A DNA stretch of 64,000 nt. Source: Achromobacter deleyi. Its GTDB lineage: Bacteria; Pseudomonadota; Gammaproteobacteria; Burkholderiales; Burkholderiaceae_B. The DNA lies in assembly GCF_016127315.1 (NCBI RefSeq), contig NZ_CP065997.1:6572001-6636000 (forward strand), read 5' to 3'. The position numbers were made by a program, and so were the translations under genes. This document shows, one piece after another, positions 1-6,892 of this stretch (position 1 is its first letter; each line of letters begins with the position of its first letter). The notes under the pieces are model-generated. The model had not been told where the DNA came from, did no database searches, and was given only the letters and a program-made list of their open reading frames with translations.

Positions 1-1434
1 GATCTTGGGGTAGGGCAACGACAGGCTCTCGACCAGGGACTCGGCCACCGCCTGCGCGTTTTCCTGGTTGGCGCCGAGCAGCAGCACGGCGAACTCGTCT
101 CCCCCCAGCCGCGCCGCCACGTCCGAGACGCGGATGGCGTGGGCCATGCGGTCGGCGGCTTCCTTCAGCACGGTATCGCCGGCGGCATGCCCATGCAGGT
201 CGTTGACCGCCTTGAAACCGTCCAGGTCGATCGCCAGGATGGCGAACGTCTCGCCGCTGCGCTGCGCCACCGCCAGTTCGCGCAGCACCAGTTCGCCGAA
301 CAGCACCCGGTTGCACAACCCCGTCAGCGGATCGTAGTGCGCCAGGTGCTGCGCGTGCGCCAGCATGCGCGAGGCCTGCAATAGCGCCGTGCCGACCTCC
401 TCGGCCTCCTTGACGCGCGTGCCTGGCAGCTCGACGGTGCGGCCTTCGCCCAGCGCCAGGGCCGGGCCCACCAGCCCCTGCACCGCCGACGTCAGGCGGT
501 TGGCCAGCCGCAAGGCCAGCCACAGCCCCAGCCCGAACGCCGCCAGCGTGCCCAGCGCCAGCCAGGCGATGGAGCGGTACAGGTCGGTCGTCACCAGGGT
601 CATCGGCGCGCCCGCCGCGACGGTCCACCCCGTCAGGCCGGAGCGGCTGAACGCCGTGTAGACCGGCGTGCCTTCCTTGGTGGTGGATTCCAGCGAACCC
701 TCGTTCTCCAGCTGCACCGCCCGCGCCAGCGTCGGGACGGCCTTCTGGCCGACGAATTTCTCGGTGTCGCGCGTGCGCGCGATGATGGTGCCGTTCTTGT
801 CCAGCACCGCCGCGACCCAGCCTTCCGGCAGCCCGCGACGGCCCAGCACATTGCCGATGCGGTCGGGCGACAGGCCGACGTTGAGGCTGTAGATGACCTC
901 GTCGCCGCGCACCACCGGTACCCCCAGCGCGATGGTCGGCACGCCGCTCAGCGCGCCGATGAACAGGCCGCTCAGGACCGGTTCGCGCGCACGGAAGACC
1001 CGGGCCAGTTCCTGCGTCACGCCCGAGGGCGGCAGGGGCGTGCCATAGGGGACCATGGTATTGACCACCTGGCGGCCGTCCTTGTCGGTCAGCACATAGC
1101 TGTCGACGATCTGGAACTTGATGGCCTCGCGGGCGCGCTGGTGGAAGCCCGCCAGGTCGCCGCCGACCAGGTCGGGGGAGGACGCCAGCATCTGCAGGCC
1201 GGCTTCGACGCCGGTCATTTCCCGGTCGAGAATGGCGGTCAGGTTGCGGGCCAGGAAAATCGTGTCGCGGAATATCCGCTCTTTCTGGATCAGGTAGCTT
1301 TCGTAAACGGCGATCGAAGACACCACCAGCGCCGGCGCAATACAGGCGAACACCAGCACCAGCAATCCGGTTCGCATCGAATACCGGAGCTTCGGGCGGA
1401 CCCGCGCGGCGACAAGGCTTTCGCCGTCAGCCAT
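1..1434 (-). CDS. Diguanylate cyclase with periplasmic sensor region (3' end outside window)
   Basis: The visible 478 residues start at ATG 1434 and run off the left edge. A membrane segment lies at about residues 21-44, then a periplasmic sensor region of roughly 240 residues (dCache-like layout), a second membrane segment near 290-315, a HAMP-like linker, and the start of a GGDEF domain. The active-site GGDEF is at about 444-448. An RxxD inhibitory-site motif (RVSD) lies five residues before it, as in product-inhibited cyclases. The protein should make cyclic di-GMP from GTP at the inner membrane in response to a periplasmic signal. An EAL domain could follow outside the window. It faces away from the tail island and looks unrelated to it. 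Confidence 0.9.
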   Translation of the reverse strand, partial: MADGESLVAARVRPKLRYSMRTGLLVLVFACIAPALVVSSIAVYESYLIQKERIFRDTIFLARNLTAILDREMTGVEAGLQMLASSPDLVGGDLAGFHQRAREAIKFQIVDSYVLTDKDGRQVVNTMVPYGTPLPPSGVTQELARVFRAREPVLSGLFIGALSGVPTIALGVPVVRGDEVIYSLNVGLSPDRIGNVLGRRGLPEGWVAAVLDKNGTIIARTRDTEKFVGQKAVPTLARAVQLENEGSLESTTKEGTPVYTAFSRSGLTGWTVAAGAPMTLVTTDLYRSIAWLALGTLAAFGLGLWLALRLANRLTSAVQGLVGPALALGEGRTVELPGTRVKEAEEVGTALLQASRMLAHAQHLAHYDPLTGLCNRVLFGELVLRELAVAQRSGETFAILAIDLDGFKAVNDLHGHAAGDTVLKEAADRMAHAIRVSDVAARLGGDEFAVLLLGANQENAQAVAESLVESLSLPYPKI

Positions 1435-1657
1435 ATTATTTTTCCCTGCCACGCAATTGCACGGGGCAAAACGCTTGCCGACACTGCACCCTCTGACCCA
1501 TCGCGCCTCTCCTGGAACAGTCATCCGGGCCGGCGGCCCGAAGGGACGGAAAACCAGAAATTATTGCAGAACCAGACCGCGGCAACCCCTCCTTCGATTC
1601 AACCATGCCAGCAAAAAGGCGTGCCGGCATTGGAAAAAATCGCGTCCCCAATTTACC

Positions 1658-1876
1658 TCAAAAACAAAGCCGCGAAACCATTTCATTATGTTCGAGCACC
1701 TGCCGACGTATTGCCGCCGGCGTCGCGTCGACCTCGGCGGCGGAATTGAAATATACCGGCCGGGCATGGTCGCAATATTCAATCCCGGTCCGCGGGGGGA
1801 GCGATCCGCACCCAGTCAGACTTGAGCCGATCAGCCACGGCATCGTCATCGCTGCGAGCCACTTTTTCCTGCACAT
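1658..1876 (-). CDS. Rz1-like outer-membrane spanin lipoprotein
   Basis: Predicted 72 residues from ATG 1876, with a basic N-terminus (CRKK), a short hydrophobic stretch and the lipobox LTGC. The mature part is about 50 residues and includes the block PPRTGIEYCDHARPVYFNS, which resembles Rz1-like proteins of Burkholderia-type phages. It starts inside the Rz gene in another frame, overlaps its last ~100 bases and continues beyond it. Together the two would bridge and fuse the membranes at the end of lysis. A shorter start at 1849 is possible but loses the basic N-region. Confidence 0.72.
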   Translation of the reverse strand: MCRKKWLAAMTMPWLIGSSLTGCGSLPPRTGIEYCDHARPVYFNSAAEVDATPAAIRRQVLEHNEMVSRLCF

Positions 1877-2051
1877 CCCTGGCCTCCTTGCGGGCCTGGC
1901 CCGCCCGCGCCTGGAGGCGGGCCTCACTGTCCGAGCGTTCCTGCGCCCGGCCCATGGCCCGCCCCCGCCAATACACCCCGGCGATGGCGGCCAGACCCGC
2001 CAGCACTGCCGCCACCACGCCGAGGCCCCGCTTAATCCACTGTTGCAACAT
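1779..2051 (-). CDS. Rz-like inner-membrane spanin
   Basis: A 90-residue protein from ATG 2051. It has an N-terminal membrane segment (about residues 9-27) and a charged, helix-prone periplasmic part rich in Arg, Glu, Lys and Ala, the layout of i-spanins. Its start overlaps the last 20 bases of the endolysin gene, so translation is probably coupled. The partner Rz1 gene is nested out of frame in its 3' half. It completes an endolysin plus spanin cassette for particle release. Confidence 0.72.
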   Translation of the reverse strand: MLQQWIKRGLGVVAAVLAGLAAIAGVYWRGRAMGRAQERSDSEARLQARAGQARKEARDVQEKVARSDDDAVADRLKSDWVRIAPPADRD

Positions 2052-2562
2052 GCGCCGCGCTCCTGTCGATGCGGGCCTGGACGGCCGCCATGGCCCGCTG
2101 GTAAAGGCCGGCCCAGCTGTCCGGCTTGGGCTTGCCCGGCCGCCAGGTGCGCAGATACAGCGCCCAGGCCGCATCCACGTCGCCGACCGGCGGCAACGCC
2201 TTCGGATCGGTCCAGAGCAGCAGCCGCGCGACGCCGGCGGCCAGCACGTCGTCGTACTCCAGCGCCGCATAGATCGCATCCGGATCGCCCGCCACGCTGC
2301 GCGCCTTGCACAGCGTGGCCAGGTGATCCCTGCTGGCCGCGTGCAGGAATACGCCCCACACGCCGCCGCGACTGGCGCGGGTGCCCTTCTCGAACTGCCA
2401 GAAGCCGCGGGCAGGCCCGCCGATCTGGCGCCGGTGCACGAAGCGGCTTTCCTGCAGGCCGATGGCCAGCAGCATGCAGTCCGCCTCGGACGTATCCATG
2501 CGCGCGGGCAACAGCGCCATCGCCGGCCGCAGCGCGTCTTCCATGATCTGGTCAAGCGTCAT
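2032..2562 (-). CDS. Phage lysozyme/transglycosylase-like endolysin
   Basis: A 176-residue protein with a lysozyme-superfamily pattern near the N-terminus. LLAIGLQESRF supplies the likely catalytic Glu38 followed by Ser, and RGFWQFE fills the place of the GLMQ-type motif of soluble transglycosylases. No signal peptide is seen, so export would need a holin-type pore. ATG 2562 overlaps the end of the upstream membrane-protein gene. The cleaved bond is inferred from the fold signature only. Confidence 0.7.
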   Translation of the reverse strand: MTLDQIMEDALRPAMALLPARMDTSEADCMLLAIGLQESRFVHRRQIGGPARGFWQFEKGTRASRGGVWGVFLHAASRDHLATLCKARSVAGDPDAIYAALEYDDVLAAGVARLLLWTDPKALPPVGDVDAAWALYLRTWRPGKPKPDSWAGLYQRAMAAVQARIDRSAAHVATVD

Positions 2563-3043
2563 GCCTGCCCTCCTTGTCTGCCTGGGCCTCCATGCCCAGC
2601 GTCTTGCGTCGTATCTCGACCGCCCAGTCCACCAGGTCCTGGTTCTGCAGCTTGGCGGTCAGGCGCAGATAGGCGCCCAGCACCCACCAGGCCGGCAACC
2701 CGGCCAGCAGCATGCAGGGGCCGAGCACGTAGAACATGGCCAGCAGCCCGTCCTCGCCCAGGCCGGTGCGCTGCGCCATCCAGTAGGCGGAGGACATCAG
2801 GTCGGGCATCCAGGCGATCATGCCGATCGCCAGCAAAGGCCCGAACAGAAATGAACTGACCACCGTGCAGGCGGTGCGCGCGACGAATTCGCGCGGCGTG
2901 CGCGGCGGCATCAGCAACATGCCGATCAATGCCGCCATCGCGGCCGGCATGCCAAAAGCCAGCGCAATTTTCAGGGCGGCCCAACCGCCCAATCCCGTAG
3001 ATGCCGGTTCCATGGTTACACCGCTCCTGTCGACGGTGCGCAT
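2552..3043 (-). CDS. Membrane protein, candidate holin
   Basis: A 163-residue protein with hydrophobic stretches near residues 22-45, 57-80 and 100-125 and a charged C-terminal tail. No family is recognised with certainty. Its place as first gene of the lysis cassette, overlapping the endolysin start by 11 bases, makes a holin role likely. ATG 3043 has a good ribosome site (GGGAGG, 6 bases upstream); an internal ATG at 3013 also has an AGGAG-type site, a pattern reminiscent of dual-start holins. It could equally be an uncharacterised phage membrane protein. Confidence 0.5.
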   Translation of the reverse strand: MRTVDRSGVTMEPASTGLGGWAALKIALAFGMPAAMAALIGMLLMPPRTPREFVARTACTVVSSFLFGPLLAIGMIAWMPDLMSSAYWMAQRTGLGEDGLLAMFYVLGPCMLLAGLPAWWVLGAYLRLTAKLQNQDLVDWAVEIRRKTLGMEAQADKEGRHDA

Positions 3044-3198
3044 TGCTGCCTCCCGTGAACATCACGGGCGCCGCGGGGGCGCGCCGGATGGACAAATTGA
3101 AATGTGGGCGACACTGTCGTCCGTTTGCTCCAGGCATCACCTACCTTCGTCTTTGTTTTTTCCCTGTCTATCGCCTGATCCTCTTCGCTTGAATCGCC

Positions 3199-4305
3199 AT
3201 GAAACCCTGGACCCGCCGCCAACCCCGCCGTAAAACCACCCCGACGCTTGCCGAAGCGCTCGCCCGTTATCTGGAGGAGGTCTCGCCGACCAAGAAGGCG
3301 ATCGCACAGGAACGCTCCATTGCCAGGAAATGGCTGTCGACGTCCCTGGCGAACCGCGAGCTGGGCGCCATCCGCAACACCGACCTGAACCGGTTGCGCG
3401 ATGAATGGCTGCTTGAGCTCAAGCCCGCCACCGTGGTGCGGCGGCTGGCCATGCTGTCCCACCTGTACACCGTGGTGCGCAAGGACTGGGGATATTCCAT
3501 GCTGGCCAACCCGGTGCAGTTGGTGCGCCGCCCCACGGTGGACGATGCGCGCGACCGGCGCTTCTTCGATTCGATCCGCCTGCGCGGCGTGACAGAGGAC
3601 GAGTGCCCCCGCGAGGAACTGGCCTGGATTGTCGAGTCGACAGAATCATCCGAGCTGCCCGCCATCCTCACGCTCGCGGCCGAAACCGGCATGCGGCGCT
3701 CGGAAGTCGCCGGCATCCGGCGCGAACACGTCAACCTGCTGCACGGCTACGTGCATCTGCCGCATTCCAAGAACGGCCATGCGCGCGAGGTGCCACTGAC
3801 ACCCGTCGCCAAGGAAGTGCTGCGCCAGCACCTGGCTGGCCGGCCACTGCGTGGCGCGATCTTCGCCATGAAGGCGGGCTCCATCACCCAGGCGTTCATC
3901 CGCGCCAGGCTACGCGCCAGAAGGCGTTACGAGGCACTCTGCCAAAAGCATGGCCGCCGTCCCAACCCCGCGTATTTCCGCGACCTGCGTTTCCATGACA
4001 CCCGTCACGAGGGCACCTCACAACTGGCGACCGTCCTGGCGATGCACGAGCTGGCCAAGGCCAACGGCAATCGCGACACGCGCATGCTGCTGCGCTACTT
4101 CCACCCGGATCCCGCCCAGCTGGCACGCAAGCTGGCACGCAGCCCATTGGGCCGGCGCCAGCTGCAGCGCATCCGCGAAGGACGGCTCTCCGGCGTCCGG
4201 CCTCGCTATGCCAGTGCGCCAGCCAGCCAATCCGGCGCTGCGGGACGCGTGGACGCGCTCGGGAACGACGGATTGGCGGGCCAGTCCCGCAGGGCCTGGA
4301 TATAG
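3199..4305 (+). CDS. Tyrosine recombinase beside the fibre cassette
   Basis: A 368-residue tyrosine recombinase. An N-terminal core-binding helical region (about 15-110) precedes the catalytic domain. Visible catalytic residues are Arg166 (TGMRRSE), Lys191 (SKNGHAREVP), His266 and Arg269 (HDTRHEG) and Tyr300 (LLRYFHP). The usual box III His/Trp before the tyrosine is Asn291 here. It is the only plus-strand gene in this part of the island and lies between the lysis genes and the fibre chaperone, not at an island edge. Its last 100 bases overlap the chaperone gene tail to tail. It is either the invertase for the fibre segment at 4892-5481 or a relic integrase; position favours the former. No clear ribosome site precedes ATG 3199. 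Confidence 0.85.
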   Translation: MKPWTRRQPRRKTTPTLAEALARYLEEVSPTKKAIAQERSIARKWLSTSLANRELGAIRNTDLNRLRDEWLLELKPATVVRRLAMLSHLYTVVRKDWGYSMLANPVQLVRRPTVDDARDRRFFDSIRLRGVTEDECPREELAWIVESTESSELPAILTLAAETGMRRSEVAGIRREHVNLLHGYVHLPHSKNGHAREVPLTPVAKEVLRQHLAGRPLRGAIFAMKAGSITQAFIRARLRARRRYEALCQKHGRRPNPAYFRDLRFHDTRHEGTSQLATVLAMHELAKANGNRDTRMLLRYFHPDPAQLARKLARSPLGRRQLQRIREGRLSGVRPRYASAPASQSGAAGRVDALGNDGLAGQSRRAWI

Positions 4306-4850
4306 GTCTGCAGCTGCACATACTGGGCTGCCGTCAATGAGCTCGACTGCGAGCCGGCCTCCATTTCGTCGCGGTGACGATCACGCAGCCAGGTGATGCG
4401 CGCAATCTCGCCATCACGCCACGCCCGTTCCGCGGCCGCGGCGGCCTGGTCGCGCGCGTCCGCATCCACAACCCACGCGCCATCGCGCCAGATGTGGAAG
4501 ACGCCCGGGTAAGGCTGCGCCGTCAGCCAGGCAGGCAGCGGGCCGACGCCCGCATAGCTAAGCCCGTCCGCCAGCGTTCCCACTTCGTAGGCCGCGCCGT
4601 TGGCGGTCCGAAACAGGGCCGTCTCGCGATGATCCTCCTCGCTCACCCAGTCACCGGATCCGGCGGCGCCATAGGCGGCCCCGACACGCGGCAGCTCAGT
4701 CCGCCAACGAGCGCAACGGCCGGCGGGCAACTCGGGCGGCGTCACATCGACAGCGCCATAGGGCAGCACGTAGCCGATATCGTGCTGCGGCGGGATGTCG
4801 AAGGCGTACGCCAGGACATTGTTGTCGTCGGTTTGATAAACGGTTTTCAT
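4206..4850 (-). CDS. Tail fibre assembly chaperone
   Basis: Predicted 214 residues from ATG 4850 (MKTVYQTDD), preceded by the weak ribosome site AGAGAAA. The C-terminal half, with a Trp- and Ala-rich helical region ending in LQTYIQALRDWP, matches the Caudovirales tail-fibre-assembly (Tfa) signature. The family helps fibre C-termini fold and trimerise. Start and ribosome site lie outside the invertible segment, so it would stay downstream of the fibre gene in both orientations and must serve both tips. An upstream in-frame ATG at 5042 would run through the reverse of the silent cassette and is not used here. Confidence 0.83.
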   Translation of the reverse strand: MKTVYQTDDNNVLAYAFDIPPQHDIGYVLPYGAVDVTPPELPAGRCARWRTELPRVGAAYGAAGSGDWVSEEDHRETALFRTANGAAYEVGTLADGLSYAGVGPLPAWLTAQPYPGVFHIWRDGAWVVDADARDQAAAAAERAWRDGEIARITWLRDRHRDEMEAGSQSSSLTAAQYVQLQTYIQALRDWPANPSFPSASTRPAAPDWLAGALA

Positions 4851-4891
4851 CGATTTCTCTATGTGAATTAGTGGGTTATGGATAAAAGTCG

Positions 4892-4903
4892 CACTGCTAA
4901 TGC
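4892..4903 (+). repeat. Left inverted repeat of the fibre segment
   Basis: CACTGCTAATGC, identical on the opposite strand to 5470-5481. Similarity continues inward for another 22 bp with 4 mismatches (30 of 34 overall) and stops outward. It is the likely crossover region. Confidence 0.75.
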
Positions 4904-5183
4904 GAGAGTCTTGGGCAAACGCCAGACTGACGCCTCGCAGAAGGTCACGGGCACGATTAACGCGCGAGGCAGCGTTGCAGATGCCACAGGCAGCCTCACG
5001 AGTGCGGATGGGGCGTTTTCCTTTGGCTATCGGAAAGGCCAAGCTGGAAATCTCAACGTGGGTCTGGGTTCTTCCCTCAATAGCATCAACGATCTGATTA
5101 CGTTGGACACGTCGACGGTCATTCGTACCGCATCGGAAACACGTCCGCTAAGCACCGCAGTTGTGCCTCGCCTACATGTGTAG
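4893..5183 (+). pseudogene. Silent alternative tail-fibre C-terminus
   Basis: Reads on the plus strand as about 96 fibre residues ending at TAG 5181-5183. It starts TANARVLGKRQTDASQKVTG and ends ETRPLSTAVVPRLHV, against TANARLLGKRQADAAQRVTG and ETRPTNIAAVPRLHM in the expressed fibre. Only the two ends are alike; the middle is strongly diverged. The nearest upstream ATG (4878) has no good ribosome site and would give a headless fragment, so this is a silent cassette and not a gene. It is visibly less GC-rich than its surroundings. Confidence 0.8.
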
Positions 5184-5192
5184 GCGAGGCAC
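5163..5192. repeat. Palindrome with both fibre stop codons
   Basis: Arms GTGCCTCGCCTA and TAGGCGAGGCAC are perfect 12-bp inverted copies around CATGTG. Each arm encodes the shared fibre ending PRLH plus TAG on its own strand. It is the centre of the invertible segment and may also act as a hairpin at the end of the fibre message. Confidence 0.85.
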
Positions 5193-6212
5193 TGCCGCGA
5201 TGTTTGTCGGCCGGGTTTCTGCGGAAGTGCGGCTGACTCTCGACGAGTCGAACACCACCAGATCTTGAACTCCACCTCCGGCGTCGTTGGCCAATGGCGT
5301 GACCCGGCCAGCGCCACCTGAACCTTCTCGCGAGGTGACCGAGATGGCTCCCTGAGAGGAATTCAGAATACCTGCGATATCCGGGCTTTCGTTGGTGCCA
5401 AACGGTCGGACCATCCAGGATCCCGTGACGCGTTGCGCCGCATCGGCCTGGCGTTTTCCCAAGAGCCTTGCATTAGCAGTGTCAACGTCAGCCCCCGTAA
5501 AACGCAGGAACATATTCTGCAAGTCCGGCAGCCGGATTTGCGTGCCTTCGTCTGCATAAACTAGCGCACCCGCCGCCCAGGAAGCCGCCGGAACCAACAA
5601 TGCATTCTCCTGCGCATAGGCGAGCAGGCGCGGATGATCGGACTTGAGCACCCGGCCGCCCATCGCGTCCAGCTGCCAGGGCAGCGGACTGGTGGTGTGG
5701 CCGTACTCGATGGCGCCGCACAGCGGCGAACGGTAGCCGGTGTAGTAGGCGGTATTGACCCAGGTCCAGATATCCTTGCGCTCGGCCACATAGATCGGGC
5801 CCTTGTCGGTCGTAGGCAGGTTGGCCTGGCTCATCCACGGAATCGTCTGGCTCAGTTGCTGCGTCACGAAGCGGGTGGTGGCGAGCTGGTCGGTATTGGT
5901 ACCGGCCGCCGCGGTCGGGGCAGTCGGTACGCCCGTCAGCGCCGGCGACGCCGCCAGCGCCGCCACGAACTTGGCCTGCAGCGCGGCCAGGTCGCCGTTG
6001 TCCAGCACGTCCTGGCCGGCCTTGTCGGCGATGTATTGGCCGATCATGGCCGCCACGAACGAGGCCTGGCGCCAGACGGTGTTGAGTTCCTTCGATTTGG
6101 CCGTGCCGACCGAGAAGCCGCCCAGTCGGGCGGCCAGCGCCTGGTAGTCGGCGGGAGCGAGCACGTTGGCGCCGGAAACGGTGCCGAAGGGAAGAATTTG
6201 ATTGATAGCCAC
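5172..6212 (-). CDS. Tail fibre (collar-domain type) with switchable tip
   Basis: A 346-residue fibre. The start is GTG 6212 with AAGGAC 7 bases upstream. Residues ~92-116 carry the classic fibre repeat with TPTAPTAAAG and TDQLATTRFV. Residues ~160-240 resemble a tail-collar domain (GAIEYGH, IRLPDLQNMFLRF). From about residue 245 the sequence is the exchangeable tip. It should attach to the baseplate by its N-terminus and bind a cell-surface receptor by its C-terminus. The tip coding region is less GC-rich than the constant part, consistent with a different origin. Confidence 0.85.
   Translation of the reverse strand: MAINQILPFGTVSGANVLAPADYQALAARLGGFSVGTAKSKELNTVWRQASFVAAMIGQYIADKAGQDVLDNGDLAALQAKFVAALAASPALTGVPTAPTAAAGTNTDQLATTRFVTQQLSQTIPWMSQANLPTTDKGPIYVAERKDIWTWVNTAYYTGYRSPLCGAIEYGHTTSPLPWQLDAMGGRVLKSDHPRLLAYAQENALLVPAASWAAGALVYADEGTQIRLPDLQNMFLRFTGADVDTANARLLGKRQADAAQRVTGSWMVRPFGTNESPDIAGILNSSQGAISVTSREGSGGAGRVTPLANDAGGGVQDLVVFDSSRVSRTSAETRPTNIAAVPRLHM
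5470..5481 (-). repeat. Right inverted repeat of the fibre segment
   Basis: The minus strand reads CACTGCTAATGC, identical to 4892-4903 on the plus strand. It lies inside the fibre gene at about codon 245. Confidence 0.75.
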
Positions 6213-6225
6213 GGAATGTCCTTAT

Positions 6226-6891
6226 TCAACCGGCAAAAAGCGAGCCCCAGAGTCCGCCGTCGAACCCGGAGATGTATTGGTTTTGAACGTCAAAACCGAA
6301 CAGAGGCCCCTCGGCCGAGGGGATGACGTAGTAACTGATGCGCACGCCTTCCGGCTTGAGCGGGATGTACCCGCCGGTAAGCAGCGCCAGGAACAGCGCG
6401 GACGGCGGCGTACCGGCGATGCCGATATCCACCGACATGTCGCCGTTGTCCTGGATGAACACATGCGTGCCGCCGCCGAAAATCCGGTCCAGGATCGCGG
6501 CCGATGTCTCCAGCGTGCCGTCCCAGTGGTTGGCCCCGATCTTGGCGCGCAACAACAGCCGATAGGTATCGTCGTCCAGCTCGGTCAGGCCGCTGTCCGG
6601 ATCGAACGGGCCCAGCCATACGCCCTGGTCGAAGCCCAGGCCGTCGATGTCGTGCGAGAAATACACATTCGAAATGGGCGTCCGGACCTTCCGGTCCAGC
6701 CCCACCCAGCGCCCCACGGCGTCCAGCTGGACGCCGACGGCCAGATCCAGATCGAAGGCCGCCGGCATGGCGCCGTACAGGTCCTGCAGTCCGGCCGACG
6801 CGCCGCACAGCGCAGCGACGGTGGCGTTGAACTTGGGTTTGGAGCGGTAGTAGGCCGACAGCCGCCTGAGATAATCGTCGGGTTTGGCCAT
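6226..6891 (-). CDS. DUF2612 phage tail/baseplate protein
   Basis: A 221-residue protein resembling the DUF2612 family found between baseplate J and the fibre in many myovirus tails. Features are an N-terminal helical part (YLRRLSAYYRSKPKFNATVA), a central LDAVGRWVGLDR block and a Gly-rich C-terminus. By position it probably joins the wedge to the fibre, comparable to Mu gp48 or P2 gpI. ATG 6891 follows the baseplate J stop by one base, so it belongs to the same operon. Biochemical function is unknown. Confidence 0.75.
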   Translation of the reverse strand: MAKPDDYLRRLSAYYRSKPKFNATVAALCGASAGLQDLYGAMPAAFDLDLAVGVQLDAVGRWVGLDRKVRTPISNVYFSHDIDGLGFDQGVWLGPFDPDSGLTELDDDTYRLLLRAKIGANHWDGTLETSAAILDRIFGGGTHVFIQDNGDMSVDIGIAGTPPSALFLALLTGGYIPLKPEGVRISYYVIPSAEGPLFGFDVQNQYISGFDGGLWGSLFAG

Positions 6892-6892
6892 A

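Larger units (their letters stand above)
4892..5481. other. Predicted invertible fibre-tip segment
   Basis: A segment of about 590 bp bounded by inverted copies of CACTGCTAATGC. It holds two alternative, opposed C-terminal coding regions of one tail fibre that meet at a central palindrome. Flipping it would replace residues ~245 to the end of the fibre with the other version and keep the frame, because the repeats fall at the same codons (TANAR). The fibre chaperone gene begins 42 bp beyond the left repeat. The arrangement is comparable to the G segment of Mu or the fibre switch of carotovoricin Er. Inversion itself is inferred, not seen. Confidence 0.75.

Noticed and set aside
4878..5183. 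Independent 101-residue plus-strand gene in the fibre cassette
   Set aside because: No ribosome site, and the sequence is only the C-terminal third of a fibre; it is better read as a silent cassette.
4892..6212. Diversity-generating retroelement as in Bordetella phage BPP-1
   Set aside because: No reverse transcriptase and no VR/TR repeat pair; the two cassettes are inverted and diverged throughout, not only at adenines.
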